Assembly: GCA_002431905.1 (NCBI GenBank)
Contig: DJER01000035.1
Span: 1 to 12,680, forward strand
DNA length: 12,680 nt
Reading direction: 5' to 3'
Source: Christensenella sp. UBA5893
GTDB taxonomy: Bacteria; Bacillota; Clostridia; Christensenellales; UBA1242
In this document: one piece after another, positions 1 through 6,962 of the stretch
Layout: each line of letters opens with the position of its first letter
Position numbering within the stretch: position 1 is the stretch's first letter
Made by a program: the position numbers and the translations under genes
The notes under the pieces: model-generated
Told to the model about the DNA's origin: nothing
Databases searched by the model: none
Seen by the model: the letters and a program-made list of their open reading frames with translations, nothing else

Positions 1-444
1 ACAATAAGAGAAAATGTTTCCTTTGGTACAAAAGGTTTAACAAATGAACAAATTGAAAAGGCTTGCAGTTTTGCTCACATTGACCACTTTATTCGTTCGC
101 TCCCAGGTGGATATGATATGGTGCTTGATGAAACAGCAAACATAAGCCAAGGGCAAAGACAATTGCTTACAATTGCAAGAGCAATGGTAAACAATGCGCC
201 AATGCTTATTCTTGATGAAGCAACCTCATCAGTTGATACAAGAACAGAACAACAAATTCAAAAAGCAATGGACACCTTGACAAAAGGTAGAACAAGTTTT
301 GTTATTGCCCACAGACTTTCAACAATCAAAAATGCCGACCAAATACTTGTTATGAAAGACGGAAATATTGTTGAACAAGGCACACATCAAGAACTTTTGG
401 CAAGGGGTGGCGTGTATGCTGACCTTTATAACAGCCAATTTTAA
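1..444 (+). CDS. ABC transporter, ATP-binding C-terminal part (5' end outside window)
   Basis: This is the last 147 codons of an ABC-type exporter whose 5' end lies before the window; the reading frame is open from base 1. The visible part is the second half of the nucleotide-binding domain. It contains an ENVSFG segment, the ABC signature in the form ISQGQRQ instead of LSGGQ, Walker B with catalytic glutamate (MLILDEATSSVD), the D-loop, and the switch histidine in VIAHRLSTI. The Walker A motif and the membrane domain are not visible. The LSQGQ-type signature and the ending EQGTHQELLARGGVYADLY are typical of the ABCB/MsbA-like exporters (membrane domain fused to ATPase) that often form heterodimers in Firmicutes. 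The substrate cannot be told. The stop codon is followed within 7 bases by an intrinsic terminator that forms the start of the repeat block. Confidence 0.93.
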   Translation, partial: TIRENVSFGTKGLTNEQIEKACSFAHIDHFIRSLPGGYDMVLDETANISQGQRQLLTIARAMVNNAPMLILDEATSSVDTRTEQQIQKAMDTLTKGRTSFVIAHRLSTIKNADQILVMKDGNIVEQGTHQELLARGGVYADLYNSQF

Positions 445-449
445 TAAAA

Positions 450-666
450 CAAAAAAATGTGAGATATTCTCACATTTTTTTATATTAAAGCGGTTGGAAT
501 TTCTCCACGATAGCCTACGAAGTGGGAGTCGAAATGACCGCTATAAAAGCGGTTGAGATTTCTCGTTTGCTAGTGCGAAGATGTCAAACTCGAAATGACT
601 TTTTATTATTGTATAGTCATTTCAACTGTCGACACCGAAGTGTGACCTTTGAGAAATCTTAACCAT
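450..666 (+). repeat. Direct repeat block, copy 1: terminator plus three GTCATTTC units
   Basis: This block matches 3351-3568 in the same orientation. I count about 9 substitutions and one 1-base indel over 217 bases; the stretch from about 540 to 645 is identical. After the terminator hairpin it contains three diverged copies of a unit of about 50 bp that begins GTCATTTC and ends GAGAAATCTcAACC or similar. Unit A (491-538) and unit B (549-599) lie on minus, and unit C (616-664) on plus. B and C face each other around TTTTATTATTGTAT and could fold into a long imperfect hairpin. Units also have internal inverted arms, for example GTCGACAC-CGAA-GTGTGAC in unit C. The GTCATT...GAGAAATCTC type is known as a dispersed intergenic repeat in many bacterial genomes. 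No open frame of note and no transposase is present. Confidence 0.9.
451..481 (+). terminator. Intrinsic terminator after the ABC gene (inside repeat copy 1)
   Basis: Seven A, the arm TGTGAGA (458-464), loop TAT, the arm TCTCACA (468-474), then seven T. The A/T runs on both sides make it potentially bidirectional. Almost the same hairpin recurs after the LRR gene at 3352-3383, with loop TAAT. Confidence 0.88.
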
Positions 667-700
667 AAAAAAAACTTTTTAAAAAACATTCGCTTTTCGT

Positions 701-732
701 TTGACATTTACCCTAGGGGGGGGGGGTATACT
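701..732 (+). promoter_or_regulatory. Promoter of the LRR gene with poly-G(11) spacer, probably phase-variable
   Basis: A consensus -35 (TTGACA, 701-706) and a good -10 (TATACT, 727-732) are separated by 20 bases. The last 11 of these (716-726) are an unbroken G run. A sigma-A-type promoter works best with 17 +/- 1, so this allele would be expected to be weak, and loss of 2 to 4 G would bring the spacer to 16-18. The inferred start of transcription is near 739, giving a leader of about 47 bases with AAAGGAG (771-777) eight bases before the ATG at 786. Homopolymer slippage between -35 and -10 is an established phase-variation mechanism, for example the poly-G in the Neisseria meningitidis porA promoter. 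That it operates here is inference from the layout. Confidence 0.82.
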
Positions 733-785
733 AACAATGTATAAGTGTATGGATTTTATTCATACTACACAAAGGAGAAAACTAT

Positions 786-3350
786 ATGAAAAAATTTAAA
801 ATTGCAATAACAATTGCGACAATGTGTCTTGCAATTATGGTATTGTGCTTTGGTGTGTATTCGGCAACAAGTGTTACATACAATATTGGAGGAAGCATAT
901 CTTATCAAATTGACGATGTAATGGTTGAAGTAACGACAAGACTATATAAAAAAAGTGAGTCATTATCTCAAACTGACTTAAGAGCAAAGGCAAGAGATAT
1001 AGAGAATGTGAGTCTAGATAGTATTGATACAAGCATATATGGCGAGCATAAAGAAATTGATAGTTTTAATACATTAACCGACCTTACAAAAGAAACATAC
1101 ACAAAAGATGGTATTGAAATTAATTATAACAATAGTATAACATATTTCATTGTTATAAATGTAAAGAGTTTGACAAGTGATGCAAATTATCATATTGCTA
1201 TCACAAGTGTTGAACAAAATGTAAGTAAGATAAATAGTAATTTTTATAAAACTAATTTTCAAAATGAAATAACAAAACCTATAACTGGTGAAAATATTGG
1301 CAAAAATATTGTTATTGCATATTCATTAAATGACCCAAAAACATCAATAGAATGTGGAGTTACCTTTAAATATAATATGGAAATTTCAAAAGGCGACTAT
1401 AAAGAAAAAGCAGGCACTTTGTTGAGTTTTGAAGATAATAATTTGCAAACAGCAACAGAACTTGACTTTGCAGATGGAATATATCAAGTTTCTCAAAAAC
1501 AAGATGGAAAAGAAACTGACCCATATTACATAGGGAAAAACACTGCATTTGCGGCAATTGGAATGGAGTTTTATGCATGGGCATACAACTACAAAATAGT
1601 CAACATTAGTCAAGAATATAACACTTTGGAAATAAATGTTGTAAATAATATTCAAGACCAAATGGCATTGGTAATATCAAAATTTAATTGTAATGATGCC
1701 GATAAAGTTTTACAATGGAATGAGGGCTCTGGTCCAATTGTAATTGACAACTATTACAATGGGCTATTGGATGGCGAATATGTAACGAGCAATAAAAAAG
1801 TAACAATAGTTGATGGAGAAAATGATATTGATTTTTCAAAAGATCTTTCAATTGGAGTGATATATGGATATACCACATTATCTTCTTTGGATGTAACCTT
1901 ATCTTTCGAATTAACAAATGCAAAGTATAATGAAGACAAAACATTGAAATTTGTAAAAACAAATGGCGGTAGAGAACTTTCTGTTTCGGCAGGAAAGCAG
2001 GATTTGAGTGGAGATATTGTTATTCCTGAAACTTTTAATTTTGACGGAGAACTGTTGCCTATAACTGAAATAAAATCTGGCAATTCTACGTATTTTGATG
2101 GAAATGGTTTCTCATATTGTGGGAATATTACTGACGAAGATGGTAACACAGTGGAAGAAAGTTGTACTCAATTTACTATATCACTACCAAAGACAATAAA
2201 AAAGATAGGCAAGGGAGCATTTGAAAGTAGCAATGTGACAAAAGTAACATTCGCAGATGGTATAAAAATCGATGAGATTCCAGATTACTCTTTTCATAAC
2301 TGCGAAAAACTTGAAGAAATTAAAATTCCGCAAGGTGTTAAAAAGTTGGGAGAATCCGCAATAACAACTGGTGGCACAAAAGTGAAATTTGAATTCCCAT
2401 CATCTTTGGTAGACATATCTACTACAAGTAGTAGTATTCCTAGTGTTTCAAATTCGACAACCGATTCAAATGGTTTTGAATTCTTATCAGCCTATGATGA
2501 CTCAAATTATAAAATTTGGATTTCTACCGATTCAAATTCTGCAGTCACAAGTGTAACAAAAGATATGCTCAGCGGTGTTAGATTTATTTTGTCAGATTGT
2601 ATATCAAGCAAAATGACATCATTAGAACTACCAAACACACTTTTAAAAATTATGAAACAAAGTCCATATATGGGAACGGGTATAAATATTTCCAGTCTAA
2701 CAATTGAAAGTGGTAATGATAAATATATTGTTACAAGCAATTGCTTAATAGAAAAATTGACAAAAACTTTAGTTTTTGGATGTAAAGGTTCAACAATTCC
2801 AACTGACGGCAGTGTCGAAGTTATTGGTGAAGCATCATTTAGATATTCAAGTATAGAAAGTGTGGTTATTCCAAGTTCTGTAAAAAGAATTGAAGCATAT
2901 GCATTTGAACAATGTAAAAATTTGGCAAGTGTAACATTTGAAGGAAATTCATTAACATATATTGGATATGGTGTATTTCAGGATACTGCAATTGGAGACA
3001 TCGAGATTAAAGGAACAAATTTTGAACTCGGAGAAAGTATGTTTACATCGTGCGATTCGCTAACAAGTGTAAAGTTGACTGGGTGTAGAACAATAGGTCT
3101 ATATGCCTTCCAAGCTTTATCATATCTGGGAAGTGTGACAATTGATACATCTGTAAAGAGTATTCAAGCAAAGGCATTTTATAAATTGAACGGGGTAGTT
3201 ATAAATTACACTGGAACAGTTGAACAATGGAAAAATATTTTATTGGCGGATACTTGGTATAAAGAAGACGATGTGAGTAGTACAATAACAGTAAAATGTA
3301 CAAATGGGACATTACTATATGATGCAACAAACGATGGGGTTGTGCAATAA
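786..3350 (+). CDS. Secreted BspA-like leucine-rich-repeat surface protein (854 aa)
   Basis: The protein begins with a short charged stretch (MKKFK) and a hydrophobic segment to about residue 26, a signal peptide or N-terminal anchor reading ...CFGVYSATS. Residues about 30-205 and 206-395 look like two beta-rich, hydrophilic domains. The first ends in a VTFKYNMEIS strand, much as the 207-residue protein at 10034-10657 ends in IKFLFEVDLNK, so they may be homologous. From about residue 410 there are BspA/LRR_5-type repeats with the pattern IxxIGxxAFxxCxxLxxVxIPxSVKxI, for example VKRIEAYAFEQCKNLASVTF. The end carries the usual BspA-like closing segment GTVEQWKNIL...W...ITVKCTNGTLLY. No LPXTG motif or lipobox is seen, so the mode of surface attachment is unknown. 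BspA-like LRR proteins commonly mediate binding to host or partner cells; that role is inferred here. The start is fixed by AAAGGAG at 771-777. The gene lies alone between two direct repeats and behind the poly-G promoter. Confidence 0.87.
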   Translation: MKKFKIAITIATMCLAIMVLCFGVYSATSVTYNIGGSISYQIDDVMVEVTTRLYKKSESLSQTDLRAKARDIENVSLDSIDTSIYGEHKEIDSFNTLTDLTKETYTKDGIEINYNNSITYFIVINVKSLTSDANYHIAITSVEQNVSKINSNFYKTNFQNEITKPITGENIGKNIVIAYSLNDPKTSIECGVTFKYNMEISKGDYKEKAGTLLSFEDNNLQTATELDFADGIYQVSQKQDGKETDPYYIGKNTAFAAIGMEFYAWAYNYKIVNISQEYNTLEINVVNNIQDQMALVISKFNCNDADKVLQWNEGSGPIVIDNYYNGLLDGEYVTSNKKVTIVDGENDIDFSKDLSIGVIYGYTTLSSLDVTLSFELTNAKYNEDKTLKFVKTNGGRELSVSAGKQDLSGDIVIPETFNFDGELLPITEIKSGNSTYFDGNGFSYCGNITDEDGNTVEESCTQFTISLPKTIKKIGKGAFESSNVTKVTFADGIKIDEIPDYSFHNCEKLEEIKIPQGVKKLGESAITTGGTKVKFEFPSSLVDISTTSSSIPSVSNSTTDSNGFEFLSAYDDSNYKIWISTDSNSAVTSVTKDMLSGVRFILSDCISSKMTSLELPNTLLKIMKQSPYMGTGINISSLTIESGNDKYIVTSNCLIEKLTKTLVFGCKGSTIPTDGSVEVIGEASFRYSSIESVVIPSSVKRIEAYAFEQCKNLASVTFEGNSLTYIGYGVFQDTAIGDIEIKGTNFELGESMFTSCDSLTSVKLTGCRTIGLYAFQALSYLGSVTIDTSVKSIQAKAFYKLNGVVINYTGTVEQWKNILLADTWYKEDDVSSTITVKCTNGTLLYDATNDGVVQ

Positions 3351-3568
3351 CAAAAAAATGTGAGATAATTCTCACATTTTTTTATATTAAAGTAGTTGGG
3401 ATTTCTCCACGATAGTCTACGAAGTGGGGGTCGAAATGACCACTATAAAAGCGGTTGAGATTTCTCGTTTGCTAGTGCGAAGATGTCAAACTCGAAATGA
3501 CTTTTTATTATTGTATAGTCATTTCAACTGTCGACACCGAAGTGTGACGTTGGAGAAATCTCAACCAT
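3351..3568 (+). repeat. Direct repeat block, copy 2
   Basis: This is the second copy of the block at 450-666, in direct orientation. It starts right after the LRR stop codon with the terminator, followed by unit A' (3393-3440, minus), B' (3451-3501, minus) and C' (3518-3566, plus). Most differences from copy 1 lie in unit A and at the outer end of unit C; B and the B-C junction are identical. Together the copies bracket the 854-residue gene and its promoter at a distance of about 2.9 kb. No terminal inverted repeats or target-site duplication typical of an insertion sequence could be made out. Confidence 0.9.
3352..3383 (+). terminator. Intrinsic terminator after the LRR gene (inside repeat copy 2)
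   Basis: Seven A, TGTGAGA, loop TAAT, TCTCACA, seven T, starting two bases after the stop codon. It is the same hairpin as at 451-481 apart from one inserted A in the loop, so the two genes share a duplicated terminator. Confidence 0.88.
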
Positions 3569-3583
3569 TAAAAAATAGTTATT

Positions 3584-3904
3584 TTATCTAACTTTTACAT
3601 TCATTCTTTTGATTAAGACAACATTTTTAAAGTCTTGTTTTATTTCTTCATTTGTAGGGAAGAATGGAAAACCTTGGTTGTTTTTTATTCTTGTTCTAAT
3701 AAGATTTTTTGTGTGTTCAATTAGTTGTTGTTTGCAGTCGTCAATACTTTCACTTACAACGTCTTTCATAACAAACCCAGGAACAAACCCTTGATATTTG
3801 TTTGCGCCTTTAACAATTACAAGTGGAACAGAAATTACTTCACTTGTATTTTGATTTATTGTAACATCTTCAAATATAAATTTATCTTGTCTTTTAAAAG
3901 CCAT
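3584..3904 (-). CDS. Small HicB-like protein of unknown function (106 aa)
   Basis: A 106-residue soluble protein with no signal peptide or membrane segment. Residues about 22-65 (SVPLVIVKGANKYQGFVPGF, then KDVVSESIDDCKQQLIEHTK) resemble the HicB-type partial RNase-H-like fold: a strand pair, a Y.G.VPGF segment where HicB has PDLPG, and then an S.DDC..QL helix. The C-terminal half (NNQGFPFFPTNEEI) also fits HicB-like proteins, where residues before the C-terminus often read PxP. HicB is normally the antitoxin next to the HicA mRNA nuclease, but no HicA-size gene lies beside it, so it is an orphan or has another role. A very good promoter lies just upstream. The inferred transcript has only about 13 leader bases with a weak AAAAGGAAAA site. 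The assignment to HicB is tentative; that it is a real gene is likely. Confidence 0.6.
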   Translation of the reverse strand: MAFKRQDKFIFEDVTINQNTSEVISVPLVIVKGANKYQGFVPGFVMKDVVSESIDDCKQQLIEHTKNLIRTRIKNNQGFPFFPTNEEIKQDFKNVVLIKRMNVKVR

Positions 3905-3923
3905 TGTTTTTTCCTTTTTTATT

Positions 3924-3952
3924 ATTATACTATGTAAACATTTTTATTGCAA
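3924..3952 (-). promoter_or_regulatory. Promoter of the HicB-like gene
   Basis: Read on minus: TTGCAA (3952-3947), a 17-base spacer, and a perfect TATAAT (3929-3924). The expected start of transcription is near 3917, only about 13 bases before the ATG at 3904. It is divergent from the thrS promoter about 60 bases away. Confidence 0.72.
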
Positions 3953-4011
3953 ACAAAAAGCATATGAGATAAGCAAAATTACATCAAAAATGATAAATTA
4001 TTGCAAAAATG

Positions 4012-4040
4012 TTGACATTATTTATTATTTGTATTAACAT
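4012..4040 (+). promoter_or_regulatory. Promoter of the thrS T-box operon
   Basis: TTGACA (4012-4017), a 17-base spacer and TAACAT (4035-4040). The expected transcription start near 4047 is just upstream of the T-box leader, which supports this assignment. Confidence 0.7.
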
Positions 4041-4058
4041 ACAAGTGTAATTTGAATT

Positions 4059-4275
4059 TACCGAATAAAAGACAAGTAGTCAAAAATTATGTTTTTGTAG
4101 AGAGTAACAGTCATGGCTGAAAGCTGTTTAAAAACACTTTTGTATGAAACCACTTTTAAGGTAAGGTCGCTAACTTCCATAGTTAGAAATTAAGTGGCAA
4201 ATTTATTTTGCAATTAAGGTGGAAACACGGTACAAATTATCGTCCTTAAGAGATTATCTCTTATGGACTTTTTTT
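4059..4275 (+). promoter_or_regulatory. T-box riboswitch, threonine-specific (thrS leader)
   Basis: The leader has the ordered parts of a T-box. AGAGAGTAACAG marks the 5' side of stem I, with an apical hairpin GGCTGAAAGCT. A specifier region reads GAA-ACC-ACTTTTAAG, with the Thr codon ACC at 4149-4151. The T-box/antiterminator sequence is AAGGTGGAAACACGG (4216-4230). The terminator that follows is GTCC-TTAAGAG / CTCTTAT-GGAC plus T7 (4242-4275). The UGGA bulge would pair with a UCCA tRNA 3' end, as expected for Gram-positive tRNA-Thr. Uncharged tRNA-Thr should stabilise the antiterminator and allow transcription of thrS and the gene behind it. The 5' boundary is approximate. The AAAGGAG site for thrS lies just past the terminator. 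Confidence 0.93.
4242..4275 (+). terminator. Regulatory terminator of the thrS T-box
   Basis: Stem GTCC TTAAGAG with CTCTTAT GGAC around the loop ATTAT, followed by seven T. Its 5' arm lies right behind the antiterminator sequence, so the two folds are mutually exclusive in the usual T-box manner. Confidence 0.88.
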
Positions 4276-4292
4276 ATTAAAAGGAGCAAAAA

Positions 4293-6053
4293 ATGGATAA
4301 AGAAAAAGAAGAATTACAGCACAAGGCAAGACACACAGCAAGTCACGTTCTTGCTGGGGCAATCAAAAGTTTGTATGGGGAAGATGTAAAGTTTGGAATT
4401 GGACCTGCAATTGAAGATGGGTTTTATTATGACTTTGATATGGAAAAGAGTTTGACCCCGGAAGATTTTGAAAAGATTGAAACGAAAATGCACGAAATAA
4501 TCAACCAAAATCTTGATATGACAAAGGAAGTTATTTCAAAAAAACAAGCACTTGAAATGTTTAAAAATCAACCATACAAAGTTGAACTTATCAACGATTT
4601 GCCAGAAGGTGAAGAGATTTCTATATACAAACTTGGCGATGTTTTTACTGACCTTTGCAAAGGTCCTCATGTTGAAAATACAAAAATGTTAAGAAATTTT
4701 GCATTCAAAATAAATCGTGTTAGCGGTGCATATTGGCGTGGAAGTGAAAAAAACAAGATGATGCAAAGAATATATGTTTATGGATTCTTGGACAAACAAG
4801 ACCTAAAAGAACATTTGGCACTTGTTAAAGAAGCACAAGAAAGAGATCACAGAAAACTTGGCAAAGACCTTGGGATATTTATGTTTTCTGACCTTGTTGG
4901 ACGTGGACTTCCAATGTGGCTTCCAAACGGATTTATTGTTCGTAGAGCATTAAGTGACTATATTATGGACAAAGAAATTGAACTTGGTTATAAGCACGTT
5001 ATGACACCAAGCTTGGCAACAGTTGACCTATATAAGACATCGGGTCACTGGGATCATTACCATGAAGATATGTTCCCATCAATGAAAAGGGAAGATGATG
5101 ACGAAGAATATGTACTTCGTCCAATGAACTGTCCGCATCATATGATGATATACAAAAACTTTATGCATTCATACAAAGATTTGCCACTTCGTATTGCCGA
5201 AATTGCAAACGATTTTAGATTTGAAGGTAGTGGTTCTCTTTGTGGAATTGAAAGAGCAAGAGCATTCACTCAAAATGACTCACACATTTTCTGCCGACCA
5301 GACCAAATTGAAAGTGAAGTTGATAATGTTATAAAACTTATTCTTGATGTGTACAAAGATTTTGGTTTCAAAAAGTATAGTTTCAGACTTTCACTTCGTG
5401 ACAAAGATAATGCTGAAAAGTATTTTGGAAATGACGAACTTTGGGAAAAGAGTGAAAGTGCATTAAGAAAAATTTTGCAAGATAGTGGCGCTGAATTTTA
5501 TGAAGCAAAAGGCGAAGCCGCATTCTATGGACCAAAGATTGATGTTCAAGTTAGAAGCGCACTTGGTCATGATGTAACACTTTCAACTGTTCAACTTGAC
5601 TATCAACTTCCTGAAAAGTTTGAACTTGAATATGTTGATGAAAACAATGAAAGGGTAAGACCGGTTGTTATTCACAGAGCAATTCTTGGTTCTCTTGATA
5701 GATTTGTTGCATTTTTGCTTGAAGAAACAAAAGGAGTTCTTCCACTTTGGCTTGCTCCTGTTCAAATGGAAATTCTGCCAATTAGTGACAAATTTATTGA
5801 CAAATGCAAAGATGTTGAAATTGAACTAAAAAAACAAGGGTTTAGGGTTGAACTTGACGAAAGAAATGAAAAGATTGGTTATAAGATAAGAAGTGCAATA
5901 TCTCAAAAAATTCCATATATATTAGTAATGGGCGAAAATGAAATAAACAATGGCACAGTTTCGGTTCGTGCTCGTGGAACAAATGAATCAAAAGAAATGA
6001 AGATTGAAGAATTTATTTTGTTTGCAAAACTCAAATTAGAGAATAGGGAGTAA
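4293..6053 (+). CDS. thrS: Threonyl-tRNA synthetase, form without the TGS domain (586 aa)
   Basis: Class II synthetase that charges tRNA-Thr with threonine in the cytoplasm. The editing domain shows H14xxxH18 (HTASHVL) and C122xxxH126 (CKGPH), the four residues that hold the hydrolytic site. The catalytic core has the zinc ligands C280 (RPMNCPHH), H331 (DSHIF) and H461 (VVIHRAILGS), with spacing close to E. coli C334/H385/H511. Motif 2 reads FRFEGSGSLCGIERARAFTQ, and motif 3 is ILGSLDRFVAFLLEE. The C-terminal about 100 residues are the anticodon-binding domain (VELDERNEKIGYKIR). Most ThrRS are about 640 residues; this one begins directly with the editing domain and lacks the N-terminal TGS domain of about 60 residues. 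The start is secure: AAGGAG at 4281-4286 precedes the ATG and the T-box terminator lies immediately upstream, leaving no room for more protein. Confidence 0.97.
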   Translation: MDKEKEELQHKARHTASHVLAGAIKSLYGEDVKFGIGPAIEDGFYYDFDMEKSLTPEDFEKIETKMHEIINQNLDMTKEVISKKQALEMFKNQPYKVELINDLPEGEEISIYKLGDVFTDLCKGPHVENTKMLRNFAFKINRVSGAYWRGSEKNKMMQRIYVYGFLDKQDLKEHLALVKEAQERDHRKLGKDLGIFMFSDLVGRGLPMWLPNGFIVRRALSDYIMDKEIELGYKHVMTPSLATVDLYKTSGHWDHYHEDMFPSMKREDDDEEYVLRPMNCPHHMMIYKNFMHSYKDLPLRIAEIANDFRFEGSGSLCGIERARAFTQNDSHIFCRPDQIESEVDNVIKLILDVYKDFGFKKYSFRLSLRDKDNAEKYFGNDELWEKSESALRKILQDSGAEFYEAKGEAAFYGPKIDVQVRSALGHDVTLSTVQLDYQLPEKFELEYVDENNERVRPVVIHRAILGSLDRFVAFLLEETKGVLPLWLAPVQMEILPISDKFIDKCKDVEIELKKQGFRVELDERNEKIGYKIRSAISQKIPYILVMGENEINNGTVSVRARGTNESKEMKIEEFILFAKLKLENRE

Positions 6054-6056
6054 AAT

Positions 6057-6926
6057 ATGATTGGAATAATTGCTTGTGCAGGCAAAAGCACAAGGCTTAT
6101 GCCTTGCACAAACTTTTTGAGTAAGCAACTTTTGCCACTTTATGACAAACCACTAATTTATTATCCAATTTCAATGCTTATGAAAGTTGGTATTAGGGAT
6201 ATATATATTGTTGTCAATAGTGAAAATTATGATTTATATCAAAAGCAACTAGGCGATGGTAAAGATTGGGGAATCAATATCAATATTGTTTTGGACAAAG
6301 ATATCAAAGGCACAATTGGTGCATTTTGTAAGTGCTTGGAATTTATAGAAGGTCAAAAGGTATGTTTTGTTTTGGGGGACAATTTTTTCTATGGCAAAGA
6401 ATTTGAAAAACAATTGGAATATGCTGTAAATAATCCAAACGGGGCATATGTTTTTGGTTATCCAGTGAAAAATCCAAAAGCATTTGGTGTTGCAAGTTTT
6501 GATAAATATGGGAATGTTACAAAACTTGTTGAAAAACCAGAAAATCCAGAAAGCAATATTTGTGTTACCGGCATTTATGTCTATGATGAAAAATGCTATG
6601 AACTTGCTCAAAAGGTTAAACTTTCAAAAAGGGGCGAGTATGAAGTTACAGACCTAAATACTATGTATCTAAGCAAAAAAGAACTCAAACTTTGCAAAGT
6701 GCCAAAGAAAGATTTTTGGCTTGATGCAGGGACAAGTGAAACATTGCTCAAGGCAAGCAATTTCGTTTATAAAACAATTAAGAAAACAAAAAAACAAATA
6801 GGTTGCATTGATGAAATTGCATATCAAAAAGGTTTCATCACAAAAGAGCAATTGCAAAAAAATTATGAAAAATTAAAGAAAACATCATATGGACAATATT
6901 TGTATGATAATTATCTAAAAAATTAG
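6057..6926 (+). CDS. rfbA: RfbA/RmlA-like glucose-1-phosphate thymidylyltransferase (289 aa)
   Basis: Sugar nucleotidylyltransferase that would join dTTP and glucose-1-phosphate to give dTDP-glucose, the entry to dTDP-rhamnose and related surface sugars. Family landmarks are LSKQLLPLYDKPLIYYPISM (residues about 22-41), the metal-binding aspartate D108 in LGDNFFYG, AFGVASFD, EKPENPESN, VTGIYVYD, RGEYEVTDLN, the second metal-site aspartate D223 in WLDAGT, and a C-terminal IGCIDEIAYQKGFI...YGQYL. The length matches the family (about 290). The nucleotide-binding loop is unusual: ACAGKSTRL stands where most RmlA proteins have GGSGTRL, though the Arg is kept. The gene starts 3 bases after the thrS stop with GGGAG inside the thrS end, so it is translated from the T-box-controlled transcript. 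No rmlB, C or D genes are in the window, so the sugar product is not certain. Confidence 0.88.
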   Translation: MIGIIACAGKSTRLMPCTNFLSKQLLPLYDKPLIYYPISMLMKVGIRDIYIVVNSENYDLYQKQLGDGKDWGININIVLDKDIKGTIGAFCKCLEFIEGQKVCFVLGDNFFYGKEFEKQLEYAVNNPNGAYVFGYPVKNPKAFGVASFDKYGNVTKLVEKPENPESNICVTGIYVYDEKCYELAQKVKLSKRGEYEVTDLNTMYLSKKELKLCKVPKKDFWLDAGTSETLLKASNFVYKTIKKTKKQIGCIDEIAYQKGFITKEQLQKNYEKLKKTSYGQYLYDNYLKN

Positions 6927-6929
6927 AAC

Positions 6930-6961
6930 AAAAAAAGGAACTTCATTGAAGTTCCTTTTTT
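6930..6961 (+). terminator. Bidirectional terminator between rfbA and tRNA-His
   Basis: An A run, GGAACTTC, loop ATT, GAAGTTCC, then a T run of seven. It is symmetrical, so it can end both the thrS-rfbA transcript (plus) and the tRNA-His transcript (minus, whose CCA end is at 6963). Confidence 0.9.
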
Positions 6962-6962
6962 A

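Noticed and set aside
368..556. 62-residue open frame running out of the ABC gene
   Set aside because: It overlaps the ABC gene in another frame, crosses the terminator and enters the repeat block, with no ribosome binding site and no recognisable protein.
491..664. Repeat units as a CRISPR array
   Set aside because: There are only three units, they are in mixed orientation and have variable middles, spacing is uneven and there are no cas genes.
1754..2149. 131-residue open frame antisense to the LRR gene
   Set aside because: It is a shadow of the LRR coding frame, without promoter, ribosome binding site or family features.
450..3568. Composite transposon or insertion sequence
   Set aside because: No transposase, no terminal inverted repeats and no target-site duplication could be seen; the blocks are best described as intergenic repeats.
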